Shown: piece by piece, positions 1 to 5,924 of the stretch | How positions within the stretch are numbered: the stretch's first letter is position 1 | How the letters are laid out: the number at the start of each line of letters is the position of its first letter | Assembly (NCBI GenBank): GCA_910585335.1 | Contig: CAJUCU010000017.1 | Coordinates: 1 to 5,924, forward strand | Direction: 5' to 3' | Origin: an uncultured Bacilli bacterium | GTDB lineage: Bacteria > Bacillota_I > Bacilli_A > RF39 > UBA660 | DNA length: 5,924 nt | The notes under the pieces: model-generated | The model's database searches: none | The model's input: only the letters and a program-made list of their open reading frames with translations | Told to the model about the DNA's origin: nothing | Position numbers and translations under genes: made by a program

Positions 1-1
1 A

Positions 2-178
2 CAATGGAATATAAAAACATTGAATTTAGATGGAATAGGTAGTGAAGCATACACTTATTCTATTCCAACACAATCACTATATGTTATGATACCAGACGAA
101 AAAACAGTAAATCAGGCGCGTATAGCAATCAAAGGAATAAGAAATAACCAAACATTAAAAGAGATAGGGCTTGAGTAA
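2..178 (+). CDS. LCP (LytR-CpsA-Psr) family protein, C-terminal fragment
   Basis: This is the 3' end of a gene whose start lies left of the window. Reading from base 2 gives 58 codons and a TAA at 176-178. The translation contains an LDGIGSEAYTYSIP stretch, then SLYVMIPDEKTVNQA, and ends in a short charged tail, KEIGLE. The pattern of G-x-GS, a YTYS-type strand, LYVM-PD and then a 'V..A...I' helix is what I recall from the C-terminal end of LCP domains. LCP enzymes are membrane-anchored extracytoplasmic phosphotransferases that move undecaprenyl-linked capsule or teichoic acid polymers onto peptidoglycan. The neighbouring polysaccharide genes agree with that role. The catalytic arginines and the N-terminal membrane anchor are outside the window, so the call rests on the tail motif plus context. 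Only 25 nt separate the stop from the next start, so it is probably co-transcribed with it. Confidence 0.72.
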   Translation, partial: QWNIKTLNLDGIGSEAYTYSIPTQSLYVMIPDEKTVNQARIAIKGIRNNQTLKEIGLE

Positions 179-190
179 AAGAAGTAAAAA

Positions 191-196
191 GGGTGA
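191..196 (+). promoter_or_regulatory. Ribosome binding site for the first GT4 gene
   Basis: GGGTGA sits 7 nt before the ATG at 204 and matches the GGTGA part of the anti-Shine-Dalgarno complement. It supports ATG 204 as the start. It lies in the 25-nt gap after the LCP stop codon, which holds no room for a separate promoter. Confidence 0.7.
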
Positions 197-203
197 ATAA
201 AAA

Positions 204-1334
204 ATGAAAAAAGTACTATTTACAGCAACTGTGGATTCTCATATATTAGCATTCCACATACCATATTTAAAGTATTTTAAAGAACAAGGATACGAAGTTC
301 ATGTAGCAACAAATGGAAGTGCCGAAATACCATATTGTGATAAAAAATATACAGTCTCATATGAGAGAAGTCCGTATAAAATAAACAATATAAAGGCAAT
401 ATTTACTCTAAGAAAAATCTTGTTGAAAGAAAAGTATGACATTATTCACACCCATACACCAATGGGAAGTGTGGTAACACGTCTTGCTGCCAAAACATCA
501 AGAAAAAAATTTCACACCAGAGTAATCTATACAGCACATGGACTTCATTTTTTTAAAGGAGCAGGTATAAAAAATTGGCTATTATTTTATCCAGTAGAAA
601 AGTACTTAGCAAAATATACAGATACACTAATTTTAATCAATAAAGAAGATTATCAATTAGCCATGAAAAAATTTAAAAAATGTAAAGATATTCATTATGT
701 ACCTGGAGTAGGAATTGATAAAGAAAAATTCAATATCAAAATGACCCAAAAAGAAAAAACAGCCCTACGAAAATCATTAAACCTTGCAAGTACAGATTTT
801 GTGATGATGTATCCAGCAGAACTAAATAAAAATAAAAATAATATACTGCTAATTGAAGTAATGACAACATTAATAAAAAAGTATCCTAATATCCATCTAT
901 TATTAGCAGGAAGAGATTCTTATAATGGATATTATCAAAAGATAGTAAAAGAGAGAAATCTAGATCATAATATTCATTTCTTAGGATTTAGAAAAGATAT
1001 TCCTAGCCTTTTAAAAATTACAGATTTATCAGTAGCATCTAGCTTAAGAGAAGGATTACCAGTAAATATTATGGAAGCCATGTATATGGAAGTACCAATC
1101 GTTGCCACCATCGCTCGTGGTGTAATGGACTTAATCAAAAATAATAAAAATGGTTACATTATTGCAAAAAATGATGTAAAGTCCTTTACGAAAAAGGTAG
1201 AAAAATTATATAATGATAAAAATAGACGTCTCTTGATGGCAAAGAACAACAAGGAATTAATAAAACCATTCATGCTAGATAAAGTCATGAAAGAGATGGA
1301 AAAGATATACGAGGCTGGTCGTAATGAAGAATAA
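204..1334 (+). CDS. GT4 family glycosyltransferase, EpsD/CapM-like
   Basis: A 376-residue protein of normal length for a cytoplasmic, retaining GT-B glycosyltransferase (GT4). Such enzymes transfer a sugar from a nucleotide-sugar donor to a lipid-linked acceptor at the inner membrane face. The N-terminal Rossmann half opens with VLFTATVDSHILAFHIPYL (4-22), the form typical of EpsD-like enzymes rather than a GG loop, and holds IHTHTP (81-86) and TAHGLHFFKG (110-119). The linker has VPGVGID (166-172). The C-terminal donor half has AELNKNKN (205-212), LLLAGR (232-237), FLGFRKDI (259-266) and the E-x7-E signature EGLPVNIME with E283 and E291. ATG 204 is chosen because of the GGGTGA site and because the hydrophobic first strand begins right after it. 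The gene's last 11 nt overlap the next gene. The donor and acceptor sugars cannot be told from sequence; EpsD resemblance gives the fold and role, not the substrate. Confidence 0.93.
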   Translation: MKKVLFTATVDSHILAFHIPYLKYFKEQGYEVHVATNGSAEIPYCDKKYTVSYERSPYKINNIKAIFTLRKILLKEKYDIIHTHTPMGSVVTRLAAKTSRKKFHTRVIYTAHGLHFFKGAGIKNWLLFYPVEKYLAKYTDTLILINKEDYQLAMKKFKKCKDIHYVPGVGIDKEKFNIKMTQKEKTALRKSLNLASTDFVMMYPAELNKNKNNILLIEVMTTLIKKYPNIHLLLAGRDSYNGYYQKIVKERNLDHNIHFLGFRKDIPSLLKITDLSVASSLREGLPVNIMEAMYMEVPIVATIARGVMDLIKNNKNGYIIAKNDVKSFTKKVEKLYNDKNRRLLMAKNNKELIKPFMLDKVMKEMEKIYEAGRNEE

Positions 1335-2463
1335 AATAAAAAAAATAATGAAAATTATAAATTGCATGGTAAAGTATCTTTACTATGCCTTCTATTGTAA
1401 AGTTAAAAAAATAAAAAATGAAAATATTTGGTTAATCTCAGAACGTGGTAATGATGCAAGAGATAACGCCTATCATTTTTATAAGTATTTAAAAAAAAAT
1501 CATCAAGAAATCAAAGTACGTTATGTAATGGATCCTTCTTCAGCAGATTATAAAAAAATCGCTAAAGAAGATGTAGTGGAGTATAACACAAAAGAACACT
1601 ATATCCTATTTTTAACAGCAGGAAAACTAATCAGTACCCATATTATGGGATATTCGCCAGATGCTAGTCTGTTTTGGAGATTAGACAAATGGAATTTACT
1701 AAAACTAAACGGAAAAAGGATATTTCTACAACATGGTATTACACAAAACTATATTGAAATCATGACATCCAAAGTAGCAAAAATTGATTTGTTTATATGT
1801 GGTGCTGAACCAGAATATCGCTACATCTTAAAAAACTTTGGATTCTCTAGTGATGTCGTGAAATATACTGGTTTTGCTAGATATGATAATCTAAAAAATA
1901 AAGAAAAAAATCAAATCTTACTGATGCCAACTTTTAGAAAGTGGTTAAACTATACAAATGACTTTACTGAAACAGAATATTTTAAAAGTTGGAATAGTTT
2001 ATTAAATGATAATAACCTAATAGACTATCTAGAAAAAAATAACATAAATCTAATTTTTTACCCACATTATGAAATTCAAAAATATATTACAAATTTCAAA
2101 AGTAAATCAAAAAACATTATAATCGCAAACTTTAAAAACTATGATGTCCAACAATTGTTAATCGAATCAAAACTTTTAATTACCGATTATTCTAGTGTAT
2201 TCTTTGATTTTGCTTACATGAGAAAACCTGTCATTTATTATCAATTTGATCAAAAAGAATTTAGAGAAAAACACTATCAAAAGGGTTATTTTGATTATGA
2301 AAAAATGGGGTTTGGTCCTGTTTGTATGAACGAGAAAGAAGTAGTAGAAAATATAACGAAAGCGTCTAATTTTAACAAAGAAAGAATAACAAACTTCTTT
2401 CAATATAACGATACTAATAATTGTAAACGAATTTATGATGAAATCATAAAACTAGGAAAGTGA
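1324..2463 (+). CDS. TagB/TagF-like CDP-glycerol (polyol-phosphate) transferase
   Basis: A 379-residue protein matching the CDP-glycerol:poly(glycerophosphate) glycerophosphotransferase family (TagB/TagF, Pfam Glyphos_transf), close to the TagB-like single-domain length. The first ~33 residues are basic with a hydrophobic patch, consistent with peripheral membrane binding. The Rossmann core starts at IWLISERGNDARDNAYHFY (35-53). Then come LISTH (102-106), FLQHGI (134-139) with the family's conserved histidine H137, MPTFRKW (201-207), FYPHYE (245-250) with the second conserved histidine H248, and ITDYSSVFFDFAYMRKPVIY (286-305), followed by FD (308-309). These parts bind CDP-polyol and catalyse phosphotransfer. 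The product is probably a glycerol-phosphate or ribitol-phosphate substituent or linkage, and the sequence does not decide which. The start overlaps the previous gene by 11 nt, with a modest GAGG at 1311-1314, so translational coupling is likely. An A9 run lies at 1491-1499. The reading frame is intact. Confidence 0.92.
   Translation: MKNKIKKIMKIINCMVKYLYYAFYCKVKKIKNENIWLISERGNDARDNAYHFYKYLKKNHQEIKVRYVMDPSSADYKKIAKEDVVEYNTKEHYILFLTAGKLISTHIMGYSPDASLFWRLDKWNLLKLNGKRIFLQHGITQNYIEIMTSKVAKIDLFICGAEPEYRYILKNFGFSSDVVKYTGFARYDNLKNKEKNQILLMPTFRKWLNYTNDFTETEYFKSWNSLLNDNNLIDYLEKNNINLIFYPHYEIQKYITNFKSKSKNIIIANFKNYDVQQLLIESKLLITDYSSVFFDFAYMRKPVIYYQFDQKEFREKHYQKGYFDYEKMGFGPVCMNEKEVVENITKASNFNKERITNFFQYNDTNNCKRIYDEIIKLGK
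1491..1499 (+). repeat. A9 homopolymer inside the polyol-phosphate transferase gene
   Basis: Nine consecutive A residues encode the end of a Leu codon, two Lys and part of an Asn (residues 56-59 of the protein). It is the longest single-base run I noticed. Runs of this length can slip during replication or transcription. The copy seen here is in frame. It may simply reflect AT-rich Lys/Asn coding. Confidence 0.6.
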
Positions 2464-2468
2464 GGTGA
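2462..2468 (+). promoter_or_regulatory. Ribosome binding site overlapping upstream stop
   Basis: GAGGTGA is a strong Shine-Dalgarno match. It begins inside the TGA stop of the transferase gene (2461-2463) and ends 4 nt before the ATG at 2473. It fixes the acyltransferase start and suggests that ribosomes finishing the upstream gene can re-initiate here. Confidence 0.8.
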
Positions 2469-2472
2469 AAAT

Positions 2473-3531
2473 ATGGCCAAATCTAGGAATTTAAACTTGG
2501 AGATATTAAGAATCATATCAATGTTTATGGTCGTAGTTCTGCATTTCTTATTACATGGAAAAGTATTAAAAACGCTTTCTTTAGAACTATCGATTACAAA
2601 TTTTTTCATTTTCTTATTAGAAACACTATCGATTGCAGCTGTTAATATTTTTGTACTTATCAGTAGTTATTTTCTAATAGACAAAAGTTTTAAAATCAGT
2701 AGAATCATAAAGATATATGCCAAAATGTATATAATTTCAGCAATTATTGGTATGATTTTCTTATTAACAAATCAAATTCCATTTAATTTAAAAAATATAT
2801 TAGCCATATTTTTTCCTTTTCTAACTCAAAAATATTGGTTTGTAAATGCCTATATTATGTTACTGACTTTATGTCCCATCTTAAATAAACTATTTGAGAC
2901 ACTTTCTAAAAAAGAATATCAAGTATTATGCATTTTATTATTAATATATAACTCAGTTATTCCTTTACTAATCAAAAGTCCTGTAACACTAAATACAGGA
3001 AGTTCAGTTATTTGGTTTATAAATTTGTATTTAATAGCAGGTTACTTAAAAAAATATCCTATCGTACTATCGAAATCAAAGATATTGCTAGCATATGGAG
3101 TAAATAGTCTACTATTAACAGCAATAGTCACATTTTTTTATAAATATAAAGGCATAAGTGGTGCCATGCATTTTTATAGATACAATTCGATATTCGTTTT
3201 AACCTCATCTGTTTTACTATTTCTTCTTGTTATAAATATAAAGAAAAAGTATAACAGTAAAAAAGCAAATATAATTACTTTTCTCTCAACTTCAACCTTT
3301 GCCGTTTATTTAATAAGTGACAACAGTTTTATAAGAAACGTATTATGGACAAGCTGGGTAAATACCTTAAAATACCGTGAAACATGGTATTATGGTTTAT
3401 ACCTAATCCTAATATGTTCTATCATCTATTTGTTATGTATACTAATAGATAAAATCATAAATAAGATACTAGTAGATCTAGTATTAACCAAAGAAAAGTT
3501 AGATAATCTAGATAAGAAAATAGGGTGGTAA
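2473..3531 (+). CDS. Acyltransferase family 3 membrane protein (probable O-acetyltransferase)
   Basis: A 352-residue, very hydrophobic protein of the OafA/WecH-like acyltransferase family 3 (PF01757), usual in length for the stand-alone membrane form. It opens with the family signature: NLEILRIISMFMVVVLHF (8-25), carrying the conserved R13 and the likely catalytic H24 at the end of the first membrane helix. About ten membrane segments can be seen, near residues 10-28, 43-69, 82-98, 108-137 (one or two), 150-167, 177-191, 203-222, 238-255, 266-282 and 305-325. The YWFVNAYIML...P segment (121-135) also recurs in capsule-locus members. The last ~25 residues form a charged cytoplasmic tail. Such proteins move an acyl group, most often acetyl, onto a sugar or other surface-glycan residue. 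The acceptor is unknown. The neighbours suggest it decorates the repeat unit made by this locus. Its gene lies 9 nt after the transferase and 1 nt before the next glycosyltransferase. Confidence 0.88.
   Translation: MAKSRNLNLEILRIISMFMVVVLHFLLHGKVLKTLSLELSITNFFIFLLETLSIAAVNIFVLISSYFLIDKSFKISRIIKIYAKMYIISAIIGMIFLLTNQIPFNLKNILAIFFPFLTQKYWFVNAYIMLLTLCPILNKLFETLSKKEYQVLCILLLIYNSVIPLLIKSPVTLNTGSSVIWFINLYLIAGYLKKYPIVLSKSKILLAYGVNSLLLTAIVTFFYKYKGISGAMHFYRYNSIFVLTSSVLLFLLVINIKKKYNSKKANIITFLSTSTFAVYLISDNSFIRNVLWTSWVNTLKYRETWYYGLYLILICSIIYLLCILIDKIINKILVDLVLTKEKLDNLDKKIGW
3522..3528 (+). promoter_or_regulatory. Ribosome binding site within the end of the acyltransferase gene
   Basis: AGGGTGG lies in the last codons of the acyltransferase gene (Gly-Trp) and ends 4 nt before the ATG at 3533. 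With only 1 nt between the stop and the new start, translation of the two genes is probably coupled. Confidence 0.65.
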
Positions 3532-3532
3532 T

Positions 3533-4615
3533 ATGAAAATATTAGTAGTAAATAATACCATGAATATTGGTGGTATAGAGTCCTTTTTAATGAATGTTTA
3601 TAGAAATATAGATAGAACAAAGTATGAATTTACCTTTCTAACCTATAATGATTTTACCTACGATTATGAGGAGGAAATCATTGCCCTAGGAGGAAAAATT
3701 TTAAGGATCACTAATCCAAATAAAACAACAATTAGAAACCATTTAAAAGAATTAAAGAGTGCTATTCAGTCATGTTCTCCAGATGTAATACATTGTCATA
3801 CATATTTTAATTCTGGATATGTTTTACTCGCTGCACGCCTTAGTGGAGTAAGGGTAAGAATCACTCACTCGCATACTGCCTTTGCAAGTACCAAAATAAA
3901 TTTTAAAAAAAGCTTAAAATGGATGATAGCGAGGGTGTTAATCAAACTAAATGCGACCGATAAGCTTGCTTGTAGTACAGAAGCAGGTCTAGCGCTTTAT
4001 AAAAATAATGATTTTAAAATTATTACAAATGGAATTGATTTAAAAAAGTTTTACTTCAAAGAAGAAATGAGAAAAAAGTATCGTCAAGAACTAAAGTTAA
4101 GAGAAGAAGACATCATAGTTGGACATATTGGTCGTTTTGATACACCAAAAAATCATAAATTTTTAGTAGAAATCATGAGTGAATTAGTAAAAATAGATAA
4201 AAGATATAAATTAATTTTAGTAGGAAGTGGTAACCTACAACAAGAGATAGAAGATTTAGTCAAAAAAGAAAATCTTTCCGACAATGTAATCTTTCTAGGA
4301 AATAGAAGTGATGTCTTTCATCTTTTAAATGCCTTTGATGTGTTTGTCTTTCCTTCTATTTTTGAAGGGCTTCCTGTTACCTTAGTAGAAGTACAAGCAA
4401 ATGGTCTTCGTTCATTAATTAGTAGCAATATCTCAAAAGAAATAAAACTAAGTGAATGTATTGAGTTTTATTCATTAGAAAAAGGTAGCAAAAAGTGGGC
4501 TCAAAAAATACTGAATATGGAAAAACAAAGAATAGATACAAAAAAGACACTAGAAAAAAGTAGTTATTCCATAGAAAAAACAATAGAAGACTTAGAAAAA
4601 ATATATAATAAGTAA
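3533..4615 (+). CDS. GT4 family glycosyltransferase, EpsF-like
   Basis: A 360-residue cytoplasmic GT-B glycosyltransferase (GT4), full length for the EpsF-like group of capsule and exopolysaccharide enzymes. The N-terminal half has the nucleotide-fold strand MKILVVNNTMNIGGIESFLM (1-20) with the GG loop at 13-14, VIHCHTYFNSG (85-95), RITHSHTAF (109-117) and LACSTEAG (145-152). The C-terminal donor half has ITNGIDLKKF (164-173), GHIGRFDTPKNH (197-208) with R201 and K206 in the usual donor-phosphate positions, LILVGSG (227-233), VIFLGNRSDV (252-261) and the E-x7-E signature EGLPVTLVE with E278 and E286. All key residues are present, so it should be active. It differs clearly from the GT4 enzyme at 204-1334, whose first strand lacks a GG loop, so the two are not a recent duplication and probably add different sugars. 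The exact donor and linkage cannot be read from the sequence. Confidence 0.93.
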   Translation: MKILVVNNTMNIGGIESFLMNVYRNIDRTKYEFTFLTYNDFTYDYEEEIIALGGKILRITNPNKTTIRNHLKELKSAIQSCSPDVIHCHTYFNSGYVLLAARLSGVRVRITHSHTAFASTKINFKKSLKWMIARVLIKLNATDKLACSTEAGLALYKNNDFKIITNGIDLKKFYFKEEMRKKYRQELKLREEDIIVGHIGRFDTPKNHKFLVEIMSELVKIDKRYKLILVGSGNLQQEIEDLVKKENLSDNVIFLGNRSDVFHLLNAFDVFVFPSIFEGLPVTLVEVQANGLRSLISSNISKEIKLSECIEFYSLEKGSKKWAQKILNMEKQRIDTKKTLEKSSYSIEKTIEDLEKIYNK

Positions 4616-4620
4616 ATAGA

Positions 4621-4627
4621 AAGGAAG
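4621..4627 (+). promoter_or_regulatory. Ribosome binding site for the flippase gene
   Basis: AAGGAAG lies 8 nt before the ATG at 4636, in the 20-nt gap after the TAA at 4613-4615. It decides the start of the last gene, which has no stop within the window. Confidence 0.7.
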
Positions 4628-4635
4628 TAAAAACT

Positions 4636-5924
4636 ATGAGGACAAAAAGTTCAATAAAAAACTCTATCAGTGCTTTCTTTTCAAATACCATATCTATTTT
4701 AATTGGTCTTGTTGCACAAGCTGTATTCATTAAAATACTAGGAGAAGAATATTTAGGAATCAATGGATTATTTAGTAATATTGTCTCTATGCTTGGAATC
4801 GTAGAACTAGGCTTAGGCTCTGCTATTATTTATAATTTATATAAGCCAATTGCCGAAGAAGATAAAGAGACAATAAAATCATTGATGAAGTTTTATCAAA
4901 AGGCCTATACATGGATTGCTTTAGTTATTTTTGTATTAGGTATCTTACTGCTTCCCATCATGCCTTTTTTCATTGGGAAAATTACAATTGATATCAATAT
5001 TAATATAGTCTATATCCTCTTTATTATAGATATCATCTGTTCCTATCTAAATACTTATAAAAGAAGCATTCTTTATGCTGATCAAAAAAATTATATTGTA
5101 AATATAATACATACGCTATATCTAATCATCTTAAACATGGCACAATTAGCGATATTGTTTATTTATAAAAACTACTATTTATACTTAATAATTAAAATAA
5201 TAATGAGAGTAATAGAAAATATGGTAATTACGCTTTATGTAAATAAAAAGTATGCTTATTTAAAAGAAAAGAATACTAAACCTCTGGATAAAAATTTAGA
5301 AAAAGATATTCTGAAAAAAGTAAAAGCACTATTCTTTCATAAATTAGCAGGTTTTCTTGTTTCAGGAACAGATAATATGATTATTTCTAAATTCTTAGGT
5401 GTAATTCAAGTTGGTCTTTATTCCAACTACTATATGATTATAAATGCTTTAAGTATCCTGTTTGGACAAATGATTACAGCCTTGACGCCAAGTATTGGAA
5501 ATTTATTAACAGCACATGATACAGAAAAAAATAATAAAGTTTTTTGCCAATTACGTTTTATAAATTTCTTAATCGCTTGTTACTCATCTATTATACTTTT
5601 AGTAGTGATACAGCCATTCATTAAAATATGGCTTGGTGAAAAATATATACTAAGTATGATTGTAGTAATCACTCTTGTGTTTAATTATTTTCAAAAAATG
5701 ATGAGAAATACTTATTTAGCCTTTAAAGAAGCCGCTGGAATTTATTATGAAGATCGTTTCGTACCAATAATAGAATCACTGTTGAATATTTTATTTTCTA
5801 TTATTTTAGTAAAAATAATTGGACTTCCTGGTGTATTTATAGGAACCATCATTAGTGGTCTTATTCTTTGGTGTTATAGTTATCCAAAATATGTCTATAA
5901 AAATCTGTTAAATAGAAGTTATTT
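4636..5924 (+). CDS. Wzx-like polysaccharide flippase, 3' end cut by window
   Basis: An open frame of 429 complete codons runs from the ATG at 4636 to the right edge without a stop. It is a polytopic membrane protein of the polysaccharide transporter (PST/Wzx, MOP superfamily) type, which flips undecaprenyl-pyrophosphate-linked repeat units from the cytoplasmic to the outer face. About 12 hydrophobic segments can be seen, near residues 12-34, 42-67, 89-110, 122-143, 152-177, 180-201, 232-253, 256-290, 307-328, 340-355, 376-395 and 396-413. Features usual in Gram-positive capsule flippases are ILGEEYLGINGLFSNI (34-49), VELGLGSAI (56-64), GTDNMIISKFLG (244-255), GLYSNYYMI (260-268), WLGEKY (332-337) and EAAGIYYEDRFVPIIESLLN (365-384). 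A charged cytoplasmic loop lies at 203-231. Family members are usually about 470-510 residues, so some 40-80 residues are probably missing on the right. This explains the DNA from 4636 to the window end. Confidence 0.9.
   Translation, partial: MRTKSSIKNSISAFFSNTISILIGLVAQAVFIKILGEEYLGINGLFSNIVSMLGIVELGLGSAIIYNLYKPIAEEDKETIKSLMKFYQKAYTWIALVIFVLGILLLPIMPFFIGKITIDININIVYILFIIDIICSYLNTYKRSILYADQKNYIVNIIHTLYLIILNMAQLAILFIYKNYYLYLIIKIIMRVIENMVITLYVNKKYAYLKEKNTKPLDKNLEKDILKKVKALFFHKLAGFLVSGTDNMIISKFLGVIQVGLYSNYYMIINALSILFGQMITALTPSIGNLLTAHDTEKNNKVFCQLRFINFLIACYSSIILLVVIQPFIKIWLGEKYILSMIVVITLVFNYFQKMMRNTYLAFKEAAGIYYEDRFVPIIESLLNILFSIILVKIIGLPGVFIGTIISGLILWCYSYPKYVYKNLLNRSY

Noticed and set aside
179..203. 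Possible promoter between the LCP gene and the first glycosyltransferase gene
   Set aside because: The gap is only 25 nt and mostly A-rich, with the GGGTGA ribosome site in it. AT-rich DNA gives -10-like strings everywhere, and no paired -35/-10 can be supported.
2176..2403. Minus-strand open frame of 75 codons opposite the transferase gene
   Set aside because: It lies wholly inside a well-supported + strand gene with conserved motifs on that strand. Its product is a low-complexity F/I/Y-rich peptide, as expected from the complement of A-rich coding DNA.
2461..2463. Possibility of TGA recoding to tryptophan, given the very AT-rich DNA
   Set aside because: TGA here ends a complete transferase gene exactly at the ribosome site of the next gene, and tryptophans in all genes use TGG, so the standard code applies.
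3473..3480. Palindrome TAGATCTA near the end of the acyltransferase gene
   Set aside because: It is an 8-bp palindrome inside coding sequence with no repeat copy seen elsewhere, and short AT-rich palindromes are expected by chance.
3426..3620. Minus-strand open frame of 64 codons across the acyltransferase/EpsF-like junction
   Set aside because: It spans the ends of two real + strand genes, has no recognisable domain and has biased F/Y/L/S composition, so it is a shadow frame.
4616..4635. Possible terminator or promoter before the flippase gene
   Set aside because: The 20-nt gap has no inverted repeat or T-run. It contains only the ribosome binding site.
4419..4763. Minus-strand open frame of 114 codons that looks hydrophobic, like a small membrane protein
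   Set aside because: It is antisense to the EpsF-like C-terminus and the flippase start. Its hydrophobicity comes from reverse-reading Lys/Glu-rich codons (AAA to TTT), not from a real membrane segment pattern.

Overview
The window is a slice through a cell-surface polysaccharide (capsule, exopolysaccharide or teichoic-acid-like) biosynthesis locus of an AT-rich Gram-positive bacterium. The DNA is roughly 30% GC by eye. Every gene is on the + strand, start sites carry GGTG/GGAG-type Shine-Dalgarno sequences, codons favour AAA/ATA/AGA/TTA, and tryptophan is read from TGG while TGA serves as a stop (end of the second complete gene). This fits a Firmicute/Bacillota (Erysipelotrichia, Bacilli or Clostridia). 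I cannot name a genus. Standard code applies, so it is not a Mycoplasma-type genome.

Layout, left to right: (1) the last 58 codons of a probable LytR-CpsA-Psr (LCP) protein, 2-178; (2) an EpsD/CapM-like GT4 glycosyltransferase, 204-1334; (3) a TagB/TagF-like CDP-glycerol (polyol-phosphate) transferase, 1324-2463, overlapping the previous gene by 11 nt; (4) an integral-membrane acyltransferase of the OafA/WecH-like family 3, 2473-3531; (5) an EpsF-like GT4 glycosyltransferase, 3533-4615; (6) a Wzx-like polysaccharide flippase starting at 4636 and running off the right edge. Gaps are 25, -11, 9, 1 and 20 nt. There is no non-coding stretch long enough for a promoter plus terminator, so the genes look like the interior of one polycistronic unit.

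Working together (inference from families): the two GT4 enzymes extend a lipid-linked repeat unit on the cytoplasmic face, the TagB/TagF-like enzyme adds a glycerol- or ribitol-phosphate group, the membrane acyltransferase adds an acyl (often O-acetyl) group, the flippase moves the unit across the membrane, and the LCP enzyme attaches the finished polymer to peptidoglycan. The initiating phosphoglycosyltransferase, the Wzy polymerase, any Wzd/Wze tyrosine-kinase pair and the CDP-polyol synthesis genes are not in this window and would have to lie outside it.

I see no RNA gene, CRISPR array, insertion sequence, attachment site or origin, and nothing that points to a wholly new system. The most noteworthy points are the polyol-phosphate plus acyl decoration module, the direct LCP-to-glycosyltransferase junction, and an A9 homopolymer inside the transferase gene.
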